From: Epichloe hybrida
Lineage: Eukaryota > Ascomycota > Sordariomycetes > Hypocreales > Clavicipitaceae
Length of the DNA stretch: 64,000 nucleotides
Direction of reading: 5' to 3'
Assembly (NCBI GenBank): GCA_019022495.1
Contig: JAFEKR010000020.1
Coordinates: 372,001-436,000, forward strand
Both the position numbers and the translations under genes were made by a program. Positions 1-11,036 of the stretch are shown here, piece by piece (the first letter of the stretch is position 1; each line of letters opens with the position of its first letter). The notes beneath the pieces were generated by a model. It did not search any database. It was not told where the DNA came from and saw only the letters and a list, made by a program, of their open reading frames with translations.

Positions 1-3000
1 AAGTACTAGCCTTTAGAAGCTGTTCGTATTCCTTGTACGTGGCTTCTATCTATTTATCCCTTTCAGGGCTAGATATAGCCTGCTTCCAGGTCTTAGGCTC
101 GGGGCTAATAGGATTCTTTTCCTTTAGCTTCTCCTATACCTTAAAGCAGATTTCTTTTATGAAATCTAGAGAAGAAGGGGAACTAATATTAATATCCATA
201 GGGTCGATATTAGGGTCGAAATCGATAATTTTGTCAAAATCGAGATCCGAAGTTAAAACCTGATTTCCTGGTTGAGTTATAGGCTGCGCCTGTATGGGAT
301 CCGCTGGAATTAAGCCTTTAGGGGGTTCTTTAGGGCCTGTAGGTGGTTTTTCTTGACCTACAGGGATACCTATGTTGTCTATAGGGTAATCCTTTGAACC
401 TTGATCTAGATGTTATTGATCTAAATCATTTTCCCTCTCTAAAGGGTTATCCCCTATAGAAATCCTAGGTAAGCCTTTAGAAATAGGGCCTATAGGTTCT
501 ATAATCTTAATAAAGCTAGTCTTTGTAACTAGCCTTTTAAAGGGGATGTACACTAGGTAGGTGTTAGAACCTAGTGTAGCTAAAAGCCTTCTAGGGATAG
601 TCCTAGCTGCTAACTTCTAGGCTTTAGGTTGTTTTTCTAGGGGGATTAGAATCTTATAGTGAGATCCTATAGCTCTAATACTGCTAATATTAGTTGTATA
701 AGGCTGATTTAGCTCCCTAGATAGTAGCTGTTCAGGGCTTTCATCCTTAGTGGTATTAGCAGTTATATTAACTAGGTTAATAACTGCAGGTAATACATAA
801 CACCATAAAAATAACGGTAATTTTGCCCACTGGATAGTAGCCCTTAATTGATTTAGAATAGTACGAATTAAACGTTCTGCTAATCCATTTTGCTCATGGA
901 TATAGGGACTAGAAGTCGTAAATTTGATCCCTTTAGAATTCAACCAAGCTTAACAACTAGAATCGATTTCCTGGCCCCCATCAAAGTGAAGGTGCCTAGG
1001 ATATTGACCTAGTTGATTTTTAAGCCCTCTGAAGAAGCCTTTAATAGCCTTATAAACAGTTAGGCCTTCCTTATTAGGTAATAAGATAACCCACTTATAT
1101 CTAGTCTTTTGATCAACTAGAAATAAGCAAATTAACTGCTTATTATACGGCGTGGGGCTGATTTTTAGCGTATCCCCCTCTATTCGATCTAGAGCTCTTG
1201 GGGGGTCAGGGATAGCTAATTTCCTGGGTCTTCTAACTGCCTTAGATTGATCACAAGCAATATATCTAAAATCCTTATCCTTAATTTTAGAAAAATCAGG
1301 GATTCCTTTAGTTATAAGGCTAGTTTTCTTTAGTAAAGGAAGGCTTAGGTGCCCTAATTGTACATGCCATAGGCCAGCTAGTTCTAACAACCATTGATAT
1401 TAAAGATCCTTAGGGTCTGAATTAGGATCTAGACTAGGGCCCTCTTCACTAGTCCCCTGCTAGGCCCCTTGAGAACCACAGGCCTCTTGGAGAGGTATTA
1501 GGGACCCTTTTCCTTCACTAGGGCCCTCTAACACCCCTAAATCTATTTCCTTAGATTTATAAGGGACCTAACCTAGGGCTATAGGCGAAGAAGAAGGGAC
1601 TAATTCCTCTAAATCATCCCGTACGATTTCTTTAATATCATTATCATTTTCGTCGATTTCGTCTAAATCAGAAGCCTAATCCGGCTTTTTAGAGGGAATT
1701 TAAACCTCTATAGGGTAGCTAATCGGATAGCTATGACCCTTAAAAGCGGCGTAGGTAAAAGGTCGGATGTAATAAGAGTTATTACAGGGCCCTTTAGATA
1801 ACTTTAGCGTAGATTGGTTTTTAACGTGAAAGAAAAAACCATGTTTTTCTATATCTAAGGTTGTAATACAAGACCTATCTTTAAGATAAAGTAGGTTTTT
1901 TATAAGGCAACCACCAGATATATAGTGCGTAAGTCCACTAACTATATTAACATTAAGCTAAGGAAAATATAGCGCATCTTTAAGCACTAAGGTCCTATAT
2001 TTAGCTGGATTTTTCTGATATAGGACCTCAAAAACAGCACTACCGTGACCCTTAGCGTAAATAGGGCTACCACTAGTTATAATAGGGTCGGATTCCCCCT
2101 TTTTATAGGGGGTATAATCCCTAAAGACCTCCCTAGAATTAACAATATGTACAGTCAAACCTATATCATATAATAGGGCCTTTTTCATGTCTTTGCTGTA
2201 ATAATTAAAACCATTTAAGGTTTTAATTTCTTGATTTTCATCATCCGATTCACTAGAGCTAGAATCAGAGCTACTATTACTAGAGCTCTTATAACTAGTC
2301 TTATGAAGGCTAGGCTTCTTGTACGGTTTAAGAGCACCGTTAGAAAGGTTGTAATTTCCTAGTATAAAAGATCCCTCTCTAGAGGTCTCTTTATTATCCT
2401 TTTTATCTAATTTTTGACCTTTTTGCTTCTTTTTCTTCTTCTTATTAGAAGAAGAATTAGAATTAGAAGAGCCCTTATTTTCTTCAGAGCCTCCTTTCTT
2501 CTTCTAATCCTTAGGGGCCTTTTCTTTTTCTTTGGCACCCTTTTCAAGGTTTTTAGCCCTATAATTCAGGGCTTTGGATACCGTAGATGACTTATCCCTT
2601 TATTTTGCTAGAAGGTCTGCCATCAAGAATTGAAGATTTAGGGCTTCTAGGGGAGCCCCTATAGCCCTATTCGTACGCATGCTGAATTGTTGCCTCTTAG
2701 CCCACTGAGGGAAGGTTAATTTTAGGGATTGAAGATATTGATTAACCTAATCTATAGGAGCAATCAGGACCCTAGAAATTGATAATCTAGCTAGTAGATT
2801 ATTAAAGACTGTATTAAAGAACTCTAGAGTCCCCTTAAACTCTTGAAAATTCAGGTTATAAAATTCTGAATATAGGGACCCCCTCTAGATTTTAACGCTA
2901 TGTGAATATTGCCTTACAAGTAAATTATAGGCTTCTTTAGGTGATTTTTGCTAAGTTATAGCGGCTTAGGGTCCTTCCGTATAACTATCCCTTAATAACA

Positions 3001-3292
3001 TAAGGATAATAGCTTAATCTGGATCCCCTAGCGCCCTAGAACTCTCTGGATTATCTAGAAAATTAGGCATGCCTAAAGCTCTAAATTAGATAGTTAGGGC
3101 TTGTTTCCATTGTTTGAAATTTTCAGCTCCTTTAAGCCTAGCAGTCTCTAGAAAACTATAAACCCTTTTATTGAATTCCTTAATAATTAAATTATTAAAG
3201 GTTGCTTGTACAGAGCTAGATTCAGCTTGATTTTCTTGAACAGGCTGCTGATCTTGCTGCTGACTAGCGGGCTTATCAGATTCCACACCCTC
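1..3292 (-). pseudogene. copia gag-pol, RIP-inactivated, partial (copy 1)
   Basis: Minus-strand coding remnant of Gag, aspartic protease and integrase. Open fragments survive at 3086-3286 (Gag N-terminus), 1958-2188 (protease), 950-1390 (GAG-pre-integrase plus integrase start) and 617-943 (integrase core with the GLAER glutamate). Damage is visible against copy 2: the protease DTG motif is DIG here, the first Cys of the integrase zinc-finger CxxC is Tyr, and Trp codons have become TAG or TAA. Conversely, copy 1 keeps a Trp codon near base 86 where copy 2 has a stop at 58021-58023. The two copies were therefore mutated independently. No functional product is expected. Confidence 0.9.
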
Positions 3293-3455
3293 TATACGAC
3301 TATTTATAGTTATAGATAGGCTTTCTAGCTTCTCTAATAACTAGTCTATAGTTGCTTATTGCTTAATAGCCTGCTCTTTTAGCTAGTTATTTAGAACCTC
3401 TTGCGCACTAGGGTTAGGGATAACAGGTCCCTTTCCCTTTCCTTTGGTATTTATT

Positions 3456-3737
3456 TTCCTTTTTATAGAAGGGAAAAGCTTCTATATCGCGGGTCCTTCC
3501 TTTTTTATAGAAGGGAAGTCTTCTGTATTTGAAATTTATTCCTTTTTATAGAAGGGAAAAAGCTTCTATCTCGCGGATCCTTCCTTTTTTATAGAAGGGA
3601 AGTCTTCTGTAGCCACAATTGATTCCTTTTTATAGAAGGGAAAAGCTTCTTTATTCGCAATTAATTCCTTTTTATAGAAGGGAAAAAGCTTCTATCTCGC
3701 GGATCCTTCCTTTTTTATAGAAGGGAAGTCTTCTGTA
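3456..3737 (-). repeat. tandem hairpin repeats in copia leader, 7 units
   Basis: Seven repeats of about 35-45 bp share the core atagaaggga. Two unit types mostly alternate: one ends aaaagcttctat, the other aagtcttctg. Each has short inverted arms (atagaag/cttctat or agaag/cttct), so each can form a small stem-loop in the RNA. They lie between the primer site and gag. Copy 2 has six units. Confidence 0.85.
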
Positions 3738-3779
3738 TTCGCACACAAAGTGACCTAAACGGAATCTATAGTGATAGAG

Positions 3780-3793
3780 CTAGGCTCATAACC
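3780..3793 (-). other. primer binding site of copia copy 1
   Basis: Directly inside the 5' LTR the minus strand reads GGTTATGAGCC. This is complementary to the anticodon stem-loop of fungal initiator tRNA-Met (GGCUCAUAACC, recalled from Neurospora and yeast tRNAs). Half-tRNA-iMet priming is established for Drosophila copia and yeast Ty5. The site here is not mutated, whereas in copy 2 one G has become A. Confidence 0.65.
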
Positions 3794-4624
3794 TTTTGAA
3801 ATGTAGGGAGCTAGTTACCAGCTGCCAGCTGGCAACAGCTATACAAGTGCAAGCTCTATGGTCAGGGACCGATAGGGCCGTAACGTTAAATCAATTAACG
3901 TAACGCAACGGAAGGTTATAGCAGTTATTAACTAATAGAATTCGATTTAGATTACTTTTATAATATCTTATAGAGTAATAGAATTGATTTTAGATATGTT
4001 ATATATGTAATACAGCTATTATTAGTTAAGAGGACTAGCTATCTAGCTAGTTAAAAAGATTTTCTTTCTCTTATAGACCTACTAACTATATTAGTAAATC
4101 CGGGCTGCTAACAGGGTCTTACAGGCCACTTTTAATTTTCCGCAAAATTCATTTATATATAAAAACCAAAAAATCAACTCACCACTATACTAGCTAGTAA
4201 CCCGTATGCACTAACTTTTAGTCTAAAAAATAACCTTATATAAAGAGAAAGCCCTATCTTTAAGCTTTAATTTGCTATATATGAAACTTTTATACAACCT
4301 CTAGATAAAGAGAAAATCATTATTAAAGATAGCTATAAGGTAAGTTATATGTAGGGTAACCTGCTTATGTTACCCTAGCTTACATCACCCTAGCTTACCT
4401 AATTACTAGTGGCGTGGTTGTGGCTACACTTGCAGCTATAATGTAATTAACTAATTAGTTATCCACACGGTCAGTTGTAGCTGTTGACAGCTGCGACGTA
4501 GCCATTGATAGCTGCCCTCGCGACCGTTAACAGCTGCAGTGCAGCTGTCAGACTTGCAAAGCAAGCTAGTAATAAGAAGGTTCTTTAACTAGAAAAGGGC
4601 TAAAAATAGGTCTTATTTTTAACA
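3794..4624 (-). repeat. 5' LTR of copia copy 1
   Basis: About 831 bp, homologous over its full length to the 824-bp LTRs at 55391-56214 and 61699-62522. It is slightly longer because of a small internal duplication around the CCAGCTG palindrome. Read on the minus strand it begins TGTTAAAAATA. It carries more C-to-T and G-to-A changes than the other two LTRs. Confidence 0.92.
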
Positions 4625-5740
4625 AATACCACCTATATATCTACTACTAGAATAATAGGAAGGTATTCTAAAGGCTAGATTTAAGCGCTTTATTAAAATC
4701 TATAATAATAACACTTAGTATTTTAATACTAGCTGCCTCTATAGCTAGCTTAAGATAGCTTAAAAGCTAGTTATAGGCCTTGTAGTCCTCTTTAGTAGTA
4801 AGGCCAAAGGTAATGCTAAAGGTTATATATAGAGATATAACGCTAGTAACTTATAATAAGGGCAGATTAAAGCGGTTTACCTTATATATATTATCTATCT
4901 ATAATAGCTTAGGATTTTGCTTCTATTACTAAATTAAATCCTTATATACCTAGAACGCTCACAAAAGCTTTCTAGAAATGCCTTAGAAGATTACCTTATA
5001 GAAAATATAGTTATTATCCTTAAGAAGATTAATAAACTTTTATGTTAATATTCCTAGGTAATATTATAAAAGGCATAGCTAATACTAGATATAAAAAACA
5101 TCTAGGCTAGTGACATAGACCTTAGGGTGCTCCTATATAATTTAACTTATAATTTGCTTTATTATTAATGTACTAAGCTTACTAAGGTTTTCTATCTTTA
5201 TCTAAAGTAGTAGAAGACCAAATTTCTCTTAACTTTAAAGTTATAGTGTACTAGAATTTAATAGAGAAATAACTAGGTTATAATTATGTTTGTTTTACTT
5301 AACTAAAGGAACCTAGACTTTCTTATGTTAATTATATTATACTTACGTAAAAAAAGGGTATAGTAATTTTTATAAAGAGATTTTATAAATACCTATATTA
5401 GCACTAAAAGGCCTATATTAGCTGCTATACTAGCATTAAAGTGTATATAAATCTCTCTTACTAGTTCGCCTTAAATAACTACTACTTAACTTAACTATAA
5501 TAAATCCCTCGCTAGCTTGTATATTTTGAATAGCGTTAATTACAGCTTCTATAGTAAAGTAAAATAGCTATATCTCTAGGAATAATATAATAGCGGAAGA
5601 ATAAAAGGAAGTAATTATTGTGGTGTTATAATGTGTAATGTTAAGAGGTTATAGGTTAGTTTGCCTACATTAATAATGCTAGCTATATAATTTTACCTAT
5701 TACTATAGCTATAAAGATTAATAGACACAAGCCACACTAA
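4625..5740 (-). mobile_element. Mutator-like (MULE) DNA transposase remnant
   Basis: AT-rich, RIP-like DNA without an intact frame. One minus-strand frame from about 4880 to 4625 still reads as a MULE transposase core: ITFGLTTKEDYKAYN, then LKLAIEAASIKILSVIIIDF and NKALKSSL, separated by stops at former Trp/Gln codons. The Asp of the IIDF motif is one of the catalytic acidic residues of the family. The frame runs straight into the 5' end of the copia LTR at 4624, so copia copy 1 is inserted within this transposase. The rest of the block to about 5740 has the same composition and is probably the N-terminal part, but I could not align it. Confidence 0.72.
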
Positions 5741-7920
5741 AAACAGGTGGGTGGACTGTCCATCCCGATTAGGACTAACGGCATATGCGTGTTCAATTTT
5801 TGACATATGCGTGTTTAGATGTCCACACGCCTACTACATTATGTATGTAGTGGGACTACAGAGCTTACATAGAAAGCATAGTGCAAAGTCGCTTTGGCGG
5901 CGACGATTGGGGTGGCCGGATGAACTTGTGGCTACATGTAATAAATTCATGGAGCCTGCTGACGGGTGCACCAGCACGACATGCATGCATGCATGCCACA
6001 CCTGTATGTATATTACGAGTTGTTCATCGCTGTATCAATGAGTAATAATAATACTTACCAAAGCGTCCATGGTTTTTAATGAGAGGGGCAGGGTTATGGT
6101 TGTCAACTTTTGATGCGATTCTGATGGAAAGTAAACGTGGTCTGTACCAACTCAGACAGCCTGCAAGAATAAGCGGTGTTTTAAACTTGTTCTAACTTTG
6201 GAAATTGTACAAATCGTGCTATTCCCGATGAAATACTGAGGATTCTTCTTCTCTATCACAAGACATCCGCTAGCCTCTCTCTCTTGTGTAATAACATTAA
6301 CCATGGCGTTCGTCTATTATGTTTTATACCCCTCGCAGTCAGTACGGTGCGTTCCAGGAAGCAGTATTGGTTTGCTAGCTAGCTCCGTCCACCAGACAGC
6401 CCCCCGAGCTACGATATAGACTCTACTACCGACTTACCTACGACTTCCCGAAATTTGTCTATGGTCTGAAATCAGGCTTGCCGTGTACATCGTTCGCGCA
6501 GGCAGGTCTCGTGAATAATCACGAAAGCACGGACGGTGGCTAGCAACAAATCAGACAACTTTAAAAGCAAAAATGCGGCCAAGTGATTAATCACCCCATG
6601 CCTGTGGCTGCGCAGCCGAATTACATAATCAATGCTGGTCTTCCCTCAGTGCCCGCCGGTCGGTCCGTCCTTGTTTTTCCAACCAGACTCCAAGTTGTTC
6701 CTGCTCAGCGATCAGACCTTCAGTCAGGAAGATACTTTTCTTACCCACATACTATGATATCTTGACACGCAGCATTTCAGAGATGATCTTCAGTCTCTTA
6801 GATAGCTATTTTCCTCACTCTAGCGTGAAGTCATGCGACTGGCAGACACCATGCGTTCTGAATTCTCTTACCGGACGATGTGTGCGTGCCCCCAACGAAA
6901 GTACAACTGACTTGGTGCGATTGCTATCTTTGTTATCCAGCACCATACCTAGTGCTCATCTCTTTGTACATTCTGATCTTTCTGGTCATTGTGAAATCAT
7001 TTCGTTGGCAATAAATGTTTATGTGTGAAGAAACGACACAATGAAATCCATACTGTCATAGTGCAAACATTTTCCACGACGGGGTGGCTTCAGTCTGGCC
7101 TAACCAAGAGGATGGTTCCTGATACAGGCATATTAAGAATTTACTGTTAGAGCAGAGCAATTAAATATTTCAAACACTTCTCTATCACCTAGTCGGGTTG
7201 AATGGTGAAGATCTTGGAATTTGAGTTCAAGCGGGACAGATTATATGTCTGATAACATTAGTCCAGCTACTCCGTATACCGCTAATCTTTTTTTTTAGCT
7301 GCGGCAACACCCGCTCTTGGCTTTTTCATAGTCCCTGGCATATGTGTGTAGTGTAATCACATATAAATGTTCCTTCATCTACCGAAGCATATTGATAGTC
7401 TAAGTAATGCTTATTAATCATTCTATTGCATCTGCTTATAAAGTGCTGCAGCCTAGTCTGGCATCGTACATCGTCGCACTGGAAGAGAAGTGTCTGCTTC
7501 CTTAATCACTAGACAATCTACATAATCCATGTCAGCTTTTTTCATCATACGGGAAATTGACCTTTTTGATCCGAGCACCCTTGTCAGACGCATCTCGGTG
7601 AAATGAAACGTTTCCATTTTCGCCAGCAGCTCAAAACAGCTCGCATTAGGCAGAGGGGCGTAAGAAGGATAGAACAAGCTCCAAAGTGATATGAATAGCT
7701 GTTTTCAGAGCTCAATGTAGTAGTAAAACTAAAGCGCTTGATGATATCAGGATATCCTCCTTTGGCCTACCCGGTACCCAGCCGCGACATCTATTAGCAG
7801 CGTCCGCCAACTAGCTACACTTTTTTCATCACATGGTAAGCAAACCAGCCGTCTTCGGATTTGCTTCCGCACCCTTTTTAGAACAAATATTTCCTCTATG
7901 TGCGTTACATTAATAAGCGA
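5741..7920. other. gene-free interval next to AT-rich block
   Basis: GC-balanced DNA starts here, but none of the short open frames resembles a known protein. A plus-strand stretch near 6220-6360 (PDEILRILLLYHKTSASLSL) faintly recalls an F-box helix and then breaks. A CATG microsatellite lies at 5981-5997. The interval ends in the ERG3-like pseudogene and may hold other decayed genes. Confidence 0.5.
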
Positions 7921-7924
7921 CTGA

Positions 7925-8705
7925 CCAGGATCTTCAGGTTTATCGTATATTTCGTATTCGCCACATTGACAAGCGAACATTAACCACCTCAAGTCTATCA
8001 AGAGTCAGATATGGCTTTAGATAAAGCAGGCTAATAAATGTATACCCTGTATGGCTGTCTGCACAGCACCTTTGTTCTTACTTGAAGCCCGGGGCTGTGG
8101 TAACTTATGACACAACCGATGAAGGCCCTGGAATATGGTAAGCATCCTTCAGTTTCCTATATTTCTGCTATTCATAACCATTTGCATATACGGGATTCAC
8201 CAATGCTCCCACCACCTGCTCGTTTACAAAAATCTCCACAAGCCTCATCACAAGTGGCGCATGCCTACCCCTTACGCCAGCCATACTTTCCATCCAATTG
8301 GATAGGTTCCCACAGTCGCTACCATATCATATCTTCCCTTTCATATTCCCTCTTCAAAAAGTGGCTTATGTTATCTTATTCGTTTGTGTCAATTTCTGGT
8401 CCATTCTCATTCACGACGGCGAGTATCTTACCAACAACCCAGTCGCGAACGGGGCTGCGTGCCACTCGCTGCACCATTCTAGATTTGAAGTCAATTATGG
8501 CCAATTATTCACTGCGTTTGACCGACTTGGTGGTGCTTATCGTATAAAGCCTGGATGTTCGAAAAAGAGAAGAAAATGTCGGAGAAGCAGTGGGAAAAAC
8601 AGTCCAAAACTGTCGACGGATTTGTCAAATAGATCGAAGGCGACGACGAACGTGCTTACGGTCAGGAACACGGGGAGACCAAAAAGATCAAATAGTGCTT
8701 CGGCC
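7925..8705 (+). pseudogene. C-5 sterol desaturase (ERG3-like) pseudogene
   Basis: Pieces of a sterol C-5 desaturase (fatty acid hydroxylase superfamily; lathosterol oxidase of ergosterol synthesis, an ER membrane enzyme) occur in correct order but in different frames. They are: TLNHLKSIKSQIWL near 7970-8012, MAVCTAPLFLLEARG near 8055-8095, YDTTDEGPGIW near 8107-8139, then LVYKNLHKPHHKWRMPTPYA near 8220-8272, QSLPYHIFPFIFPL near 8310-8350, IHDGEYLTNNPV near 8411-8446, the CHSLHH box at about 8460-8477, and FEKEKKMSEKQWEKQSKTVD near 8557-8616. At least four frameshifts and several stops (for example TAG after GFVK near 8629) separate them. The HKPHH and HSLHH iron-binding boxes survive. No start or intact exon was found, so this is a dead paralog or relic. 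Confidence 0.85.
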
Positions 8706-9311
8706 ATCTGTGGCAATTCACCTCGTTGGCTGTGTGGATGTGCTACTCGAAAGCCAATCGCCGATGCCACTATCCTTGATCTATAGAATGTTCAGCTCTC
8801 GGTGCCCGACCTAGTACAACTGCAGACCGGAAAGAAGAAAGCATACACGAACACAACAGAGCAGAATTCCTCTATATATTTCCATATATCCTCACGAAGA
8901 CACTGTGTCACATGTCTTTAATCCTGAGGATTTCCAGGGTGAATCAAAGCATAACCCTTCTTGAATGGTTAACACACTTCTATAAATCAAGGCGAACAGT
9001 GCACTTGGGGCAGTTTTGTATTGTAAACTTAGTATTCATATATGAAATGTAAAATAACCGTGTTGCTGTGTAAAAGACGAACTCGGCGACTGAGATTAAT
9101 GTGAAAGGATGTTGTGCAAAGTAATAGAAAAGGAAGCAGCAAATGAGGGTGTGCCAAACATTTGCCTTGAGGAATAAATAATTAACACGTCCAGGGTGGG
9201 AGAGGTCACCATCATGTTGGGGGGGGGGGGGCGAAAATCAAATCGATTTGAATTAATTTGTTGAACTGAGATAAAGGAAGGAGAGCTTATGATCACTTTC
9301 TAGCAGAGTTA
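8706..9311. other. intergenic, with a 13-G tract
   Basis: No coding similarity was seen. A run of 13 G lies at 9219-9231, about 80 bp beyond the stop of the DUF2015-like gene, probably in or near its 3' untranslated region. Confidence 0.5.
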
Positions 9312-9734
9312 TCAAGAGAAGCTCACGAATTTTGGATCCCTTGGCCGTCCATCTGGCCCGATACCATTGGCTTTGAATCGATTATCCATGTAGGCTTTTC
9401 TAGCTTGGTCGAATGTCATTCGTTTCTTCTTCATAATTTTGAGAATCTCTTTCTTGCTAGCATCGTCGAGCCCGGCGCGGCTGTCGCCCTCCAAGTTGCC
9501 AGCCAAATCAAAGGTATCACTGGAGAGACCAGCCTCAATGTCGCCAGCGAAGCTATTAGGCAATCGAGAGTATATGTAGTCGGCACCAGGCAGGTGGATT
9601 TCGGGGACGTGGTGGCGCCAACGAGATCGCGTGAAGAAGAGCGCTGTGGCAACCACTATAAATAAGACGGAGATGCTGAAGAGAATGTATGCCATAATGA
9701 CATCCAGTTTTGTCCACCAGATTGTGAGGTTCAA
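9312..9734 (-). CDS. small conserved fungal membrane protein (DUF2015-like)
   Basis: A 140-residue, apparently intronless protein. Residues about 10-34 form one hydrophobic membrane segment after a short N-terminus. The segment is followed by basic residues (RSRWRHH) and a soluble tail with the conserved block GDIEAGLSSDTFDLAGNL (about 63-80), DDASKKEILKIMKKK, and a C-terminal NGIGPDGRPRDPKFVSFS. I recognise this tail as the fungal DUF2015 family; no function is known to me. The gene is divergent from eL28 with about 500 bp between starts. A later in-frame Met (residue 14, just before AYILFS) could be the real start, which would leave the membrane segment at the extreme N-terminus. Confidence 0.82.
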   Translation of the reverse strand: MNLTIWWTKLDVIMAYILFSISVLFIVVATALFFTRSRWRHHVPEIHLPGADYIYSRLPNSFAGDIEAGLSSDTFDLAGNLEGDSRAGLDDASKKEILKIMKKKRMTFDQARKAYMDNRFKANGIGPDGRPRDPKFVSFS

Positions 9735-10235
9735 GGGGGTTCGATGCTGGTTGTTTCAAGTAGCGATAAAGCGATTGCGCTCGATAGCGGCGGCGTGGCG
9801 GATGACTCTGGATGCGGTGGAATGATTGTCGTACTACCGGCTGGGAGTCTATTGTATTGGGAGTTTGGCTGTTGAGCACACAGAGATTTATCCCTTTGTC
9901 ATGGCAGGCACATCACGCCGCCACAGTGTATCTGGAGGCTGGAGGTATGAGAAAATCATGCACTGACGTAGATGGAGTACACTCATCACTGTCAGCATCT
10001 AAGCAGGAGCGTACTGTCGTCCTCACAGCCACTCACCGTTGGAGTCACAGCCACAGCCACCACACCCTCCATTCAATTAACGCCAATAAGCACAACCCGA
10101 GAACAGAGACAAGCGCACTAAGCCATAATGCGGCAATTAAGCGAGCCCACACTGGAAGAACACCTCGACGATTTTGCATTGAAGCAGATCCTTGATATAC
10201 CCGTCACGTCGTCGCAAATTAATCGAAACGTCACA
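9735..10235. promoter_or_regulatory. divergent promoter, DUF2015-like gene / eL28
   Basis: This 500-bp gap separates two outward-facing start codons and must hold both promoters. Pyrimidine/purine-rich tracts and the repeated phrase cacagccac (near 10027-10055) are visible; no TATA box or named site can be assigned. Confidence 0.4.
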
Positions 10236-11036
10236 ATGGCTACCCCCGCGCTTTCTAACATGTCCTCGGACCTTGTCTGGGAAATTGTCCGTAAGTAGTG
10301 CAGTTTGCACAGGTGCTGGTTGGACGTGCTGTGAGATGATATATTGACGATCAAGTCTCAAGGAAATAACAACTGCTTTCTCTCCAAGAGCAACCGTAAT
10401 GGTGGTGTTCAATTCTCTCATGACCCCTTGAACCTGATCAACAAGAACAGCCGAAAGGTATAGCGTATTTTTGACTCCGTCACTCGTTACAAGATTGGCC
10501 GACTCGCTGTCGAGAATCTCGAATACTAACATCTTGAACAAACAGCACGCCGGTTTCGTCAACGCCAAGGTACAATCCATCCGCAAGCAAATCGCGAACT
10601 CTCCTCGTATACGAACGAGCAGGAACACTGATCGATGGAATCTAGGCTGTCGGTATCATCCCTAACGAGAAGGGTGGTGTTACTGTCATCAGCAAGAAGA
10701 CCACTGATGCCACCAAGCCCGCCAAAGCTTTCATCAAGAACACCCATGGTGGGAACAAGACCAGCCGAAAGTGAGTTACACGACTCCTCGGGAGCAGAGG
10801 GAATACAGACAACATGGAATATCTGCCTTGGGCGAATCGAGCTAACCGAGCGGCACTACCCTAGGACCTACAAGGCCGTTGCCAACCTGACTGCCAAGTC
10901 TGGGTACCGCCCTGATCTGCGATCTGCCGCTGTCGAACGTGTTTCTGCCATCCGTCAATCCCAGCGACCTGTTAAGCCTGAGCCCGAGCCTAAGCTTCGA
11001 GGAAATAAGGCCAAGAAGGCTGAGGAGTCTTTCTAA
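10236..11036 (+). CDS. rpl28: 60S ribosomal protein eL28
   Basis: Large-subunit ribosomal protein eL28 (the animal L28 family, absent from budding yeast and not the same as yeast Rpl28/uL15). Five exons join in frame: 10236-10290, 10363-10457, 10546-10569, 10646-10770, 10865-11036, giving 156 residues. Recognisable segments are SSDLVWEIVR, GGVQFSHDPLNL, HAGFVNAK, KTYKAVANLTAKSGYRPDLR and SQRPVKPE, with a lysine-rich end. Exon 3 is only 24 nt. Introns have GTAAGT, GTATAG, GTACAA and GTGAGT donors. An alternative start at the ninth codon (MSSDLV) would match the usual N-terminus better and cannot be excluded. The high-expression class fits the divergent promoter upstream. Confidence 0.93.

Larger units (their letters stand above)
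1..4624 (-). mobile_element. Ty1/copia retrotransposon, copy 1 (truncated by window edge)
   Basis: This is the 5' half of a minus-strand copia element: 5' LTR at 3794-4624, then leader, gag, protease and integrase running leftward to base 1. Base 1 corresponds to about 57938 of the complete copy at 55391-62522, so reverse transcriptase, RNase H and the 3' LTR lie outside the window. Differences from the second copy are nearly all C/T or G/A, many turning Trp or Gln codons into stops, which is the RIP signature. The right flank is a MULE transposase remnant. Confidence 0.93.

Noticed and set aside
6220..6365. Possible F-box-like segment (PDEILRILLLYHKTSASLSL)
   Set aside because: Only one helix-like stretch resembles an F-box; the rest of the frame breaks quickly and no downstream repeats were found.
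7453..8001. Two minus-strand frames (74 and 84 codons)
   Set aside because: No similarity, and the second overlaps the 5' part of the ERG3-like pseudogene on the opposite strand.
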